This document shows positions 34,241 through 42,827 of a stretch of DNA of 64,000 nt, piece by piece. Source of the stretch: JALORV01 sp963712485 (lineage in GTDB: Bacteria > Pseudomonadota > Gammaproteobacteria > Burkholderiales > Burkholderiaceae_F); assembly GCA_963712485.1 (NCBI GenBank), contig CAVQID010000060.1, positions 62,001-126,000 on the forward strand, in the 5' to 3' direction. The translations under genes and the position numbers were made by a program. Positions within the stretch are counted from its first letter, which is position 1. Each line of letters begins with the position of its first letter. The notes under the pieces are model-generated. The model was not told the origin of the DNA, did not search any database, and saw only the letters and a list, made by a program, of their open reading frames with translations.

Positions 34241-35137
34241 TTGACGCTCTCTCCCTACACATTCGAATTCAAGGCGATGGCCTCGCATTGCGAGGTGCGC
34301 CTGTTTGCGCCCGACGCCGACACGGCACGCGCCTGGTCGGATGCCGCGATCGCCGAAGTCCGGCGCATCGAAACCAAATACTCGCGCTACCGCGACGACA
34401 GCGTGACGACGGCGATCAACCGCTCGGCCGGCCTGGAGTCCATCGCGGTCGACGCCGAAACGGCCGGGTTGATCGATTTCGGCGCGGCGCTACACGAACA
34501 AAGCGGTGGCCGCTTCGACCTCACTAGTGGCGTGCTGCGGCGTGTCTGGGACTTCAAGGCGCAGCGCTTGCCGACGCAGCAGCAGATCGATGGGGTGCTG
34601 CCATTGATTGGCTGGTCGCAGGTGCAGTGGAGTGACGGGCGTGTGCGATTGCCGCAGGGCGGCATGGAGATCGACTTCGGCGGAATCGGCAAGGAATACG
34701 CGGCCGATCGTGCCGGAGCGCTGCTTGTCGACCAGGGTGCGGGCCATGGTCTCATCAACCTGGGCGGCGACGTGCGGGTCATCGGTCCGGCGCCGGACGG
34801 CACGCCGTGGCGCGTCGCGGTACAGGACCCGCGCGGTCGGCCCGGCGCGACGCTGGCGCGTCTCGACGTCGCGAGCGGTGCGCTGGCCACCTCCGGCGAC
34901 TACGAGCGCTACTTCGTCGTCGACGGGCGCCGCTACTGCCACGTCATGGATCCACGCACCGGCTGGCCGGTCGGCGCGTGGCAGTCGGTTTCGGTCGTCG
35001 CGCCGCTCGCGATCGCCGCCGGCGCGTGCGCGACACTGACGATGCTGCAATCGGTCGATGACGGCCTCGCGTTCCTGGCTGCGCAGGGCGTGCGCTACCT
35101 CGCGATCGACGCTGCGGGCGAGCGGTACTCGGCCTGA
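34241..35137 (+). CDS. apbE: FAD:protein FMN transferase
   Basis: Attaches FMN covalently to Ser/Thr of target flavoproteins. The 298-residue protein shows FKAMASHCEVRLF, FDLTSGVLRRVWDF, GGMEIDFGGIGKEYAADRA, INLGGDVRVIG and the late VMDPRTGWPVG, all ApbE features. The TTG start at 34241 leaves no signal peptide or lipobox, unusual because most ApbE proteins work outside the cytoplasm. It is the last gene of the TlpA-DUF4266-DUF3570-ApbE series, but separated by the repeat, so it may have its own promoter. No classic FMN-acceptor protein is encoded nearby. Confidence 0.9.
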   Translation: MTLSPYTFEFKAMASHCEVRLFAPDADTARAWSDAAIAEVRRIETKYSRYRDDSVTTAINRSAGLESIAVDAETAGLIDFGAALHEQSGGRFDLTSGVLRRVWDFKAQRLPTQQQIDGVLPLIGWSQVQWSDGRVRLPQGGMEIDFGGIGKEYAADRAGALLVDQGAGHGLINLGGDVRVIGPAPDGTPWRVAVQDPRGRPGATLARLDVASGALATSGDYERYFVVDGRRYCHVMDPRTGWPVGAWQSVSVVAPLAIAAGACATLTMLQSVDDGLAFLAAQGVRYLAIDAAGERYSA

Positions 35138-35146
35138 CGGCACCGG

Positions 35147-36178
35147 TTAGCTGACGATAGCCCTGGCGAGTTCGATCAGCGTCAGCGGTGCACTGCCCTC
35201 GGCCTTGTTGTTCGCGACAATGTAGCTCGCCTGCCCGCTTTTCATCGCCACGTGGACCAGGTGCACGAGTGTGCCGCGCGTGGCGATATCGGGATCGATC
35301 AGTCGGTCGAAGGGCGCGTAGCGGCTCTTCGCATCGTCATAGCGAAAGCCTGAATGCAGGTTCCAGCGCACGACCAGCGGACCCTTGAGCCGCCAGTCGT
35401 CACCTTCGTCTTCGAGCGCATCGAGCGCGCGCAATGCGGCGCTTTGCCGCGCCGCCGCCGGCATGCGTGCATGCACGCCGATCGTGAGCCGCACACCCGC
35501 GTCGCGCAGCATGCGGATGAAGCGGGGGGTGAGCATTTCGGCGTTGCGCAGCTCTGCGGCGTAAAGCGGCACGTGCTCCCCGACGCGGCGCGGCAGCGCC
35601 CCGAAGAAGGTACCAAGCCGTTCGATCGTCGCGTGCCCGCCGGCACCCGTGCTCATTTCACGCGGCAACGGCGGCAGCTGGAACAGCAACGGTCCGGCGT
35701 GCGCGCCCAGACCCCGCAGCGCCGGCTCCACGAACTGCTCGGCGGCCAGCGTCGCGTCGAGAAAGTGCGGATTGGCTTCGACCGGTGCGCCGCGCTCCGC
35801 ACGGAGTGTTGCATCGGTCACCATCGCGGGTGCCTTGACCAGGAAGCGGAATCCCGCCGGGACCTGGCTCGCATAGCGGGCGAAGTCGGAGCTTGGCAAC
35901 GGCTGGTAGTAGCCGCGGTCGATACCGGCGAGGCGCAACAGCGGATGCTGCGCATAGGCGCGCAGGCCCTCGCGCGCAAGCATTGACTCGCTGCAGGCAT
36001 CGGCATAAACGATGCCCTGCCATCCCGGAAAGCTCCACGACGACGTGCCGAGGAACACGTTCTGCGGCAGCTGCCGGCCGAGCTTCTGCAGCGCGTCGTC
36101 GACCGGCGCCGGACGCACCTTCGCTGCCTCCCGCGGAGACTCCGGATCGTCGTCGTCGAAGAGCGAAGCTGGTTGCAT
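35147..36178 (-). CDS. DUF72 (YecE-like) TIM-barrel protein
   Basis: A 343-residue protein of the DUF72 family: VFLGTSSWSFPGWQGIVY, RLAGIDRGYYQPLPSSDFARYASQVPAGFRFLVKAP spread over residues about 80-116, and LVVRWNLHSG late. The fold resembles phosphosugar isomerases and nucleases, but the function is unknown. It converges on apbE with a 9-bp gap. Confidence 0.85.
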   Translation of the reverse strand: MQPASLFDDDDPESPREAAKVRPAPVDDALQKLGRQLPQNVFLGTSSWSFPGWQGIVYADACSESMLAREGLRAYAQHPLLRLAGIDRGYYQPLPSSDFARYASQVPAGFRFLVKAPAMVTDATLRAERGAPVEANPHFLDATLAAEQFVEPALRGLGAHAGPLLFQLPPLPREMSTGAGGHATIERLGTFFGALPRRVGEHVPLYAAELRNAEMLTPRFIRMLRDAGVRLTIGVHARMPAAARQSAALRALDALEDEGDDWRLKGPLVVRWNLHSGFRYDDAKSRYAPFDRLIDPDIATRGTLVHLVHVAMKSGQASYIVANNKAEGSAPLTLIELARAIVS

Positions 36179-36190
36179 GATGCGTCGAAA

Positions 36191-36328
36191 GTGTACGCAT
36201 TGACTTCACCGACGCACGTGCGCCGGAGTCCGATCGGTTCAGCTCAGCTTGAGGTGGCTCGGCACCGGCCCGCCTACCCGCCAGTCTTGCGGAGCGCTTC
36301 CGACGACGTCGGGATCCGCGTACACGAG
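36191..36328. repeat. Palindromic element, copy 3 (degenerate)
   Basis: The left end GTGTACGC (36191-36198) is followed by a spacer and GCACGTGCGCCGGAG; the right end CCGCGTACACGAG (36316-36328) matches the right terminus of copy 1, and the following CAACGACGCC resembles the flank of copy 1. Internal hairpins are decayed. It fills most of the gap between the histidine kinase 3' end and the DUF72 5' end. Confidence 0.55.
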
Positions 36329-36337
36329 CAACGACGC

Positions 36338-38284
36338 CTAGCTCTGTTTCAACTGCTCGATCACCGCTTCGGTGTCGAGCGAAAGCTGCATCGCCCGGGT
36401 GGTTGGCCCCGGGCTCGGGTCGAGCGGCAGGCGCAACAGGAGCATCGTGCCGGCGCCCGGCACCGACTCGACCTTGAGGAATGCCGCGATGCGTGCGGCG
36501 CGGCTTTTCATGTTCAGCATGCCGCGACCGGCGACATTGCTTGTCGCAGCGAGCCCGCGGCCGTTGTCGGTGACGCGGATAGAAAGCCAGCCCGAGTCGC
36601 CTTCGCGGTCGACGCCGAGGGTCACGCGAACAACGCGGGCGCGGCTGTGCTTGATCGCGTTGGTGAGCGCCTCCTGAACGATGCGCAGCACCGGCAGGAC
36701 CGCGTTCGAGTCGATGTCGACCTCTTCAGGCAGCGTACGCGCGTCCCACTGCAGTTCCATGCCCGCAGCCCTGAGACGTGGCTCCATGCGAAAGCGCATG
36801 TTGCCGAGCGCCGACAGCAGATCGGAGTCGTCGGCGGCCAGTGCGTCGATCGCCAGGCGCATGTCGTCGATCGATTCGCGCAGGATCTGCGCGACCTGCT
36901 CGTTGGTCATCGCACCACGCTCGACCAGCATCAGCGACGACAGCAACTGCGAGCCCAGACCGTCGTGCATGTCCTGCATGATGCGCTGGCGCTCCTGCGC
37001 GCTTGCCTTGACGCGCTCGCTGTCGCGCAGACGATCGAAATTGCGCTTCAGCAGCTGCTCGCGCTCGTGAATGCGCGTTTCGAGATCGCTGTTGGTCTTC
37101 TCCACGTCGGCGAGCGATCGCACGAACCGGTCGATCAGCGCGGCGCCCAGCGCAATGACCAGTATCGGCGTGGCGATGTTGAGCAGCGCCGGGCTGGCGA
37201 ATGGCAGCACGCCGATGCCGACGAGGTAGTCGTGGATCGCGGCTGCGAGCGCAATGAGCAGGGCGCCGACGATGAAGCTGAGCAGCAGCGACTGTTCGCT
37301 CATCGCCCGCCGCGCGAGCGAGAGCACGCCGAGCGCCAGCGCGCCGAGCATGATGGCCTGCCACAAGGGCCCGACCGACAGATCGAAGCTGTCGCCGGAG
37401 ATCATATAGAGGAGAGGCCCCATAGCCGCCAGCACGGCGAGGCCGAATTCGGCGCGGCCACCGGTGCGGCCGCCCTGCCGCCACATCGTGATGGTCGCCA
37501 GCGCGGTGAACGCACCGGTACCCAGGTAGAACGCCCACCGGCTCAGCGCGAAGGCGTCATCCGACTGGACCTCGAAGGTCGAGTCGAGCGACCGCACCGC
37601 CCAGAACAAGGCGATCAGCGCCAGCAGGCCGAACAGGCTTTCGCTGCGACGGCGAAACCACAGTGCAGCGAAGCCGACGGCCAGCAGCACCGTCAGCAGC
37701 AAGGAGATCCACCGCAACGTGTGGCTGACAAAGAATTCGCGACCATAGAGCGGCTGCAGGCTAGCGGCCGGGCCAACCTCGGCCGAACCGACGCCGTGCA
37801 CGCCGCTGCCATACGAGGTGAAGATCAAGGCCTGGTTGGGGCCGGTCCGCAGGAATTCGGTCGGCAGATTGACCAGGTGCGGCCGTCGCCAGCGCACGCG
37901 TCGCTGTTCTGTATCGGTCGGCAGGTCGGCGACCATGCGTCCGTTGAGGTACAGCGTTCCGCCGGTGGGAAGGCGCTGCAGCAGCAGGCCCCAGCCTTCG
38001 GTCGGTGCCGTCGGAACTTCAAAGTTGAGGCGTAACCACAGTCCCTGGCGGGCTCCGCCTGATGACGCCCAGCGCATCGGCAGTCCATGCGCTTGCCACA
38101 CCGTGTCCGGACCAGGCAAGGCGTTGCGCTGCCCGCTGACGAACTCGATGCGGCTGATGCGGGTGGTCTCGTTGGCCACCGCTGGCGCAAGCACGCCCAG
38201 CCAGCACAGCAGCAGTGCGGCGAGCGCGCGAGCGCAATCCACCGCAGCCGCCCGGCCTGGCAGTGACGCCGTCCGCGCGTTCAT
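36338..38284 (-). CDS. Membrane sensor histidine kinase (7TMR-DISM type, NarL/HisKA_3 class)
   Basis: A 648-residue kinase: signal or first helix, an extracytoplasmic jelly-roll domain (about 45-165, including LWLRLNFEVP), seven membrane helices (about 185-390), a short coiled coil, the HisKA_3 phosphoacceptor RQRIMQDMHDGLGSQL and a HATPase domain (VQEALTNAIKHSRA, VTDNGRGL, GRGMLNMKSRA). It pairs with the LuxR-type regulator encoded 34 bp upstream. The ligand is unknown. Confidence 0.92.
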   Translation of the reverse strand: MNARTASLPGRAAAVDCARALAALLLCWLGVLAPAVANETTRISRIEFVSGQRNALPGPDTVWQAHGLPMRWASSGGARQGLWLRLNFEVPTAPTEGWGLLLQRLPTGGTLYLNGRMVADLPTDTEQRRVRWRRPHLVNLPTEFLRTGPNQALIFTSYGSGVHGVGSAEVGPAASLQPLYGREFFVSHTLRWISLLLTVLLAVGFAALWFRRRSESLFGLLALIALFWAVRSLDSTFEVQSDDAFALSRWAFYLGTGAFTALATITMWRQGGRTGGRAEFGLAVLAAMGPLLYMISGDSFDLSVGPLWQAIMLGALALGVLSLARRAMSEQSLLLSFIVGALLIALAAAIHDYLVGIGVLPFASPALLNIATPILVIALGAALIDRFVRSLADVEKTNSDLETRIHEREQLLKRNFDRLRDSERVKASAQERQRIMQDMHDGLGSQLLSSLMLVERGAMTNEQVAQILRESIDDMRLAIDALAADDSDLLSALGNMRFRMEPRLRAAGMELQWDARTLPEEVDIDSNAVLPVLRIVQEALTNAIKHSRARVVRVTLGVDREGDSGWLSIRVTDNGRGLAATSNVAGRGMLNMKSRAARIAAFLKVESVPGAGTMLLLRLPLDPSPGPTTRAMQLSLDTEAVIEQLKQS

Positions 38285-38318
38285 AGCGACGCCATCCGCG
38301 CCGGCCGCAGGAGGGCCC

Positions 38319-38990
38319 TCAACTGCGCAGCAGCCCCATCTGGGTGGCCTCGTACACCGCTTCGCCGCGCGAGTGCACGGCGAGCTTGCGATAGATCTTC
38401 TTGATGTGCGCGGTGACCGTGTGCGGTGAGATGCCGAGGATCTCGCCGATCTCGTTGAAGCTCATGCCCTTGGCGAGCAACTGCAGGATCTCGGTCTCGC
38501 GTGCGGACAGCGGATTCTGTTCGGCGCCCGGGACGCGCGCCGGAGCCGTCGTGCCCATGCGATTGCGGATGGCGCGCAGAACGCTGCGCGCGACGACCGG
38601 GCTCACCGGCGATCCGCCGGCACGCAGCAGGCGGATGCACGAGATGACGTCTGCGGGAGCCGAGTCCTTCAGGATATAGCCGGTGGCCCCGGCCTCGATC
38701 GACGACACCACGTGCTGCTCGTCGCCGAACACCGTGACGACCATGATGTCGACGTCCGGCTTCTTCTGACTCACCTGCCGGATCAACTCGATGCCGCTGC
38801 CATCCGGCAGGCCGAGGTCGATCAGCATGACGTCGAAGGTCTCCTTGTCGAGGATCGCCTGCGCTTCGCGCTTGTTGGCGGCCACGCCGACCAGCTTCAT
38901 GCTCGGTTCGTTCTCGACGATCTGCACGAAGCGGCGCCGAAACTCCGGCTCGTCCTCGACGATGATGATCGAAATCGGCTGCTCGCTCAT
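38319..38990 (-). CDS. NarL/LuxR-family response regulator
   Basis: A 223-residue regulator with a receiver domain (acidic pair in VEDEPEF, phosphoacceptor Asp58 in LIDLGLPDGSG, Lys in YILKDS) and a LuxR-type helix-turn-helix (LSARETEILQLLAKGMS then ISPHTVTAHIKKIYRKL). Partner of the histidine kinase just downstream. Targets cannot be deduced. Confidence 0.94.
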   Translation of the reverse strand: MSEQPISIIIVEDEPEFRRRFVQIVENEPSMKLVGVAANKREAQAILDKETFDVMLIDLGLPDGSGIELIRQVSQKKPDVDIMVVTVFGDEQHVVSSIEAGATGYILKDSAPADVISCIRLLRAGGSPVSPVVARSVLRAIRNRMGTTAPARVPGAEQNPLSARETEILQLLAKGMSFNEIGEILGISPHTVTAHIKKIYRKLAVHSRGEAVYEATQMGLLRS

Positions 38991-39103
38991 CCAACCCCCT
39001 TACCCTGCGAATACGCGATGATAGCCGCTGAGGCACTCACGGACATGGCCGGAGGCCCAAGGGAATTCAGGTTCATTCCCCCGGTTTTTGCATCGGGCGC
39101 CCG

Positions 39104-39748
39104 TTAAGGGGCCAGACGAGCGCGTTCCCAGGCCGCGCCAGTGCGCTGGTAGCGCAATCGGTCGTGCAGCCGGGAAGGGCGGCCCTGCCAGAATTCCACG
39201 ACGGCGGGCTCGAGCCGGTAGCCGCCCCACTGCGGAGGCCGGGCCGGATTGAGACCATGTCGCAGCCCCATTTCGGCCGCACGCGCCAGCAGCCAGGCCT
39301 TGCTGGGGATCGGCTCGCTCTGCGGGGAGGCCCAGGCACCGATGCGGCTCGCCAGCGGCCGGCTGCGGTAATACTCGTCCGAATCCTCGGGCGCGATGCG
39401 CTCCACGCGGCCTTCGATGCGGATCTGTCGCTCGAGCTCGGGCCAGAAGAACAGCAGCGCGGCGTTCGGGTTGTCGGCCAGCTCGCGGCCCTTGCGACTG
39501 TCGTAATTGGTGAAGAATACAAAACCGCGCGCGTCGTAGCCTTTGAGCAGTACGACCCGCGCCGAAGGCACGCCATCGCGGTCTGCCGTGGCGAGCGTCA
39601 TCGCGTTCACTTCAGGCAGCTCAGATCGAGTTGCCTCTTGCCACCAGCGCCCGAACTGGCTGATCGGGTCCGTGTCGGCGTGCTCCTCGTCGAGCGCACC
39701 CTTCATGTAGTCGGTTCGCAGGCGTGCGAGGTCGTCCATGGTCGGCAT
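39104..39748 (-). CDS. pdxH: Pyridoxamine/pyridoxine 5'-phosphate oxidase
   Basis: An FMN enzyme making pyridoxal phosphate. About 214 residues with NAMTLATADRDGVPSARVVLLKGYDARGF (spread), FTNYDSRKGREL, RQIRIEGRVERI, SRIGAWASPQSEPI and the C-terminal DRLRYQRTG...WERARLAP. ATG 39748 gives MPTMDDLARLR; ATG 39739 is an alternative. The start is unusual: a MITE end lies 3 bp upstream, so the promoter and leader must come from the element or from beyond it, and no clear Shine-Dalgarno is seen. Confidence 0.93.
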   Translation of the reverse strand: MPTMDDLARLRTDYMKGALDEEHADTDPISQFGRWWQEATRSELPEVNAMTLATADRDGVPSARVVLLKGYDARGFVFFTNYDSRKGRELADNPNAALLFFWPELERQIRIEGRVERIAPEDSDEYYRSRPLASRIGAWASPQSEPIPSKAWLLARAAEMGLRHGLNPARPPQWGGYRLEPAVVEFWQGRPSRLHDRLRYQRTGAAWERARLAP

Positions 39749-39751
39749 TCT

Positions 39752-39925
39752 AGTGGCCTGTAACAGTCGAATCGGGAGTGAAAGGCGCGCCTGCGCGAGC
39801 CCGCATTGACCCACTGAGCACGAAGCTAGCCGCGTCGAATAGCCGTCGCCTATTCGCAAGGCGAGCGAAAGCAATCGACCGCGCCGGCGCGTTAGGCAGT
39901 TCTGAATTGGCTGGTAAAGCCCGCT
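39752..39925. mobile_element. 174-bp MITE-like element, copy A
   Basis: Imperfect terminal inverted repeats of about 24 bp: the left end begins AGTGGCCTGTAACAGTCG, and the right end reads AGCGGGCTTTACCAGCCA on the minus strand. It is flanked by TA (a TA dinucleotide abuts each end), as in IS630/Tc1-type insertions. A copy of the same length, about 85-90% identical by eye, lies at 59114-59287. It holds no transposase. It lies between pdxH and chaC, its left end 3 bp from the pdxH ATG and its right end forming part of the chaC stop codon. Confidence 0.85.
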
Positions 39926-40565
39926 ACGCAGGCGGATCGGTGCGCCACGTCGAAGGGTCGATGCCGGCATGCTGCGCAAGCCGCTCGAAGTGCGGGTCGA
40001 CGATGCCGTGTGAGCGCAATGCACAGATGGTGTTGACGAGGTAGTCGAGGCTGGTGCCATAGCGGCCGCAGCTGCCGCTTTCGAACACATCGAGTATCTG
40101 GCGCTCGTCGAGTCGGCCTGCATAGTTCGGCGCGTCGCGTCGCACGATGAAGGCAACGGCCGACACCAGCGAACCGTCATCGAGCCGGCACTCGAGGTGC
40201 CTCGGCGCGTACGAGTTGGTCATCATCTCGCGCTGCCACAGCTGCGAGAACTGGCTGCGCACTGCAATCGCGGGCACGCGATAGACGATACCGGCGCACG
40301 AGCCGCCCCGATCCAGTCCGGCCACCAGCCCCGGACATTCCGGCGTGCCGCGGTTGATGCGGCTCCACAGGCACAGCCGCCGGTGGTAGCCATGCACGCG
40401 CGCGGCGTGCCGCAGGTCGAACGAGAGCTCCGGCTTCCAGATCAGCGAGCCGTAGCCGAAGACCCAGAGCGGCTGTTCGCCATCCCAGGAGGCCAGGAAG
40501 GCGTCGAGCGAGGCTTCGAGTTCCTCGTAGCTGAGTCGGCGCGGCAAATGGTCTTCTGTGGTCAT
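39924..40565 (-). CDS. chaC: Glutathione-specific gamma-glutamylcyclotransferase (ChaC family)
   Basis: A 213-residue cyclotransferase that degrades glutathione to 5-oxoproline and Cys-Gly. The N-terminal substrate loop WVFGYGSLIWKPE and the later RLCLWSRINRGTPECPGL and FVVRR-like FIVRRDAPNYAG are ChaC features. The ATG at 40565 overlaps the MFS stop in ATGA. Its TAG stop is formed with the end of the MITE, so the original C-terminus may have been altered by the insertion. Confidence 0.9.
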   Translation of the reverse strand: MTTEDHLPRRLSYEELEASLDAFLASWDGEQPLWVFGYGSLIWKPELSFDLRHAARVHGYHRRLCLWSRINRGTPECPGLVAGLDRGGSCAGIVYRVPAIAVRSQFSQLWQREMMTNSYAPRHLECRLDDGSLVSAVAFIVRRDAPNYAGRLDERQILDVFESGSCGRYGTSLDYLVNTICALRSHGIVDPHFERLAQHAGIDPSTWRTDPPA

Positions 40566-41743
40566 CGCTTCCGGCCGGACTGGGCCCGTTCGAGGTTCAT
40601 GCGCTGCCGCGCGCTCCAGCTGCCGCCGGCCAGCGCGACGGACATCATCCAGAAGCCGGCGGCAGCGCCCAACACCGACCCGAAGGCACCGATCACCAGC
40701 GGCAACACCACGTGACTGCTGTTCATGATCGTCGTGCGCAGGCCCAGCGCTTCGCCGACCCGGCCCTTCGGCGCGCGATCGTGCAACAGTGACATGACAT
40801 TCGGCTGGGCCGAGCCGAGGCCCAGACCGAGCAAAAATGCCACCGCCATCAGCGGCGCCATCGTGCTGAACAGCGGCATCAGCGCGAACGCAGTTGCCGA
40901 GGCCAGCAGCGTGAACAGCAGGACCTGCCATTCGCGATAGCGGCGCGACAGCGCCGGCATCGCCAGCCGGATGACGAAAGTGGCCGCGGCGAAGCTGCCG
41001 AGCACGAGACCGATCTGCGAGGCCGACAGGCCGATGCTGATGCCGTACACCGGGACCAGGAACGACTGCATGTCCCACGCCATCGAGATGAGGCCGCTGA
41101 CGAGCAGCACGGCGCGGACCTCGGCGTGCCGCAGCAGTTCGAGCGGATCGGTCGACTCGGCCGCCGGTCCGTGCGCATCGTGCGCGGGCAGGCGGTGTCG
41201 CTGCGAGAACAGCAGCGCCAGGCTTGCAGCCAGCAGCACAAAGACCACGGCGAAGGTCACCCGGTGTCCGAATGCATCGATCATGAACCCGCTGGAGATC
41301 GGCGCGATCAGACCCGACGTCGAAAATCCGAGTGCGAGCACGGAAAATGCGGCCGGTCGACGGGTCGGGTCGGCCAATACACCCACGAGATTCTGTACGG
41401 TCATCTGCAGGTACATGAAGCCGGTGCCCAGCAGCGCGGCGGCGACCAGCAGCGGCGCGACGTCCGCCGTCGCGTAGGGAAATACGGCTGGCAGCAGAGC
41501 GCCGAGTGTCATCAGTCCGGTGCCGAGCAGCAGCGGACGGTAGGGCCCGACCCGGTCGAGCCAGCGGCCGGCACGGAATGCCAGCAACGCGGGCACGAGG
41601 GCGAACAGCGCCATGACGACGCCGACCGTGAACGTCGAAGCCTTGTTCGACAGCGCGTAGAGCGACGACGTCATGCGTGCCGCACCGAATGCCGCGTGCG
41701 TCAGCACGACGAAGCCGATGATGCGTGCGAGCCCCAGTGTCAT
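40562..41743 (-). CDS. MFS transporter
   Basis: A 393-residue major facilitator with twelve predicted helices. The loop motif FRAGRWLDRVGPYRP after helix 2 and the half-repeat ALSRRYREW are typical. The cargo is unknown; drug or metabolite export is possible. It overlaps chaC and the EamA gene by 4 bp each (ATGA), making a coupled EamA-MFS-chaC operon. Confidence 0.9.
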   Translation of the reverse strand: MTLGLARIIGFVVLTHAAFGAARMTSSLYALSNKASTFTVGVVMALFALVPALLAFRAGRWLDRVGPYRPLLLGTGLMTLGALLPAVFPYATADVAPLLVAAALLGTGFMYLQMTVQNLVGVLADPTRRPAAFSVLALGFSTSGLIAPISSGFMIDAFGHRVTFAVVFVLLAASLALLFSQRHRLPAHDAHGPAAESTDPLELLRHAEVRAVLLVSGLISMAWDMQSFLVPVYGISIGLSASQIGLVLGSFAAATFVIRLAMPALSRRYREWQVLLFTLLASATAFALMPLFSTMAPLMAVAFLLGLGLGSAQPNVMSLLHDRAPKGRVGEALGLRTTIMNSSHVVLPLVIGAFGSVLGAAAGFWMMSVALAGGSWSARQRMNLERAQSGRKR

Positions 41744-42651
41744 GCCGGCTTTTCTGCGGGTTTAGTCGTGGCAGGGGCCGGGCGCCATGCCACCAGCGCA
41801 ACGCCTGCGCAGGTGACGACGATGCCCAGCGCCGTAAGCAAGGTCGGTCGCACGTCGAACATCGCCCACTCGAGGGCGACGGCGATGATTGGCGTGAGGT
41901 ACAGCAGACTGGTCACTCGCGTCGCCTGACCGCGTCGCATCAGCAGATGCAATGCGTTGACGGCGAGGATCGAGGCCAGCACGACGAGGAACACGATGCT
42001 CGCAGCGAGTTGCCATGACCAGCGCACCGGGAAACCTTCAACCACGACGGCAAGTGGCGCCAGCAGCGCGAGCGTGGCGACGAACTGGATGACGCCGGCG
42101 GCGCGCAAGTCCACCGCCGGGCAGAAGATGCGCTGGTACAGCGTGCCGGCCGTGATCGCCGCCAGCGCGGTCGACACCGCGACCAGCGCGGGCAACGTCA
42201 ATGCGCGCAGATCGATCTTGTGCCAGACGACGAGCGCAACTCCCATCAAGCCGAGCGCGACGCCCAGCCACTGCGGCGGGCGCAGCCGCTCGCCGAGCAG
42301 CGGTGCGGCGATCATCGCGGTAACGAGCGGCTGCAACGCCAGGATCAGCGCCGCGATACCCGCGGACATGCCCAGGTACTGCGCGTAGTGGCTGCCTCCC
42401 AGGTTGACGGCGTGCATCAGCAGACCAGCCACCATCACATGGCCGAACAGGCGACCGCGCGGCCACGTGGGCCTGGCGAGCAGTGCCAGAGGCAGCACCA
42501 GGGCAACACCGAGGGCAAATCGCAGCGTGAGGAACGTGAACGGCGGCGCGTACTGCAGCCCCACCTTGGTGGCCAGATAGCCGGAACCCCAAACGGTGAC
42601 AAAGAACCACGCCAACCAGCGGCTGGAGTCGAACGGACGGGCTGCGTTCAC
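41740..42651 (-). CDS. EamA/DMT-superfamily transporter
   Basis: A 303-residue protein with ten helices in two EamA repeats (FVTVWGSGYLATKVGLQYAPP, later LVAVSTALAAITAGTLYQR). A possible metabolite exporter, cargo unknown. First gene of the EamA-MFS-chaC operon and divergent from ahpC with a 176-bp gap. Confidence 0.88.
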   Translation of the reverse strand: MNAARPFDSSRWLAWFFVTVWGSGYLATKVGLQYAPPFTFLTLRFALGVALVLPLALLARPTWPRGRLFGHVMVAGLLMHAVNLGGSHYAQYLGMSAGIAALILALQPLVTAMIAAPLLGERLRPPQWLGVALGLMGVALVVWHKIDLRALTLPALVAVSTALAAITAGTLYQRIFCPAVDLRAAGVIQFVATLALLAPLAVVVEGFPVRWSWQLAASIVFLVVLASILAVNALHLLMRRGQATRVTSLLYLTPIIAVALEWAMFDVRPTLLTALGIVVTCAGVALVAWRPAPATTKPAEKPA

Positions 42652-42827
42652 GGCCGCATTTTTGCAGACGCGAGGGTGGCGGGGAGCTCATTTCACCACG
42701 GTGCGGAGGGCGGCCTATCGGTTCATTAGGCAAATTGAATTGGATAAGGCTGGTCGATAGCTTCAATATTCGCTTCGTTCCGTTTCGTTTCGATTCCTTC
42801 CTACCAACCCATCAAAGGACGAGCTCC

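Noticed and set aside
36173..38035. Long open frame antisense to the histidine kinase
   Set aside because: Arg/Gln/His-rich, no start signal, and lies over a well-supported gene.
42710..42790. OxyR-like ATAG/CTAT half-sites upstream of ahpC
   Set aside because: Half-sites are present but the 7-bp spacing of the full motif is not met.
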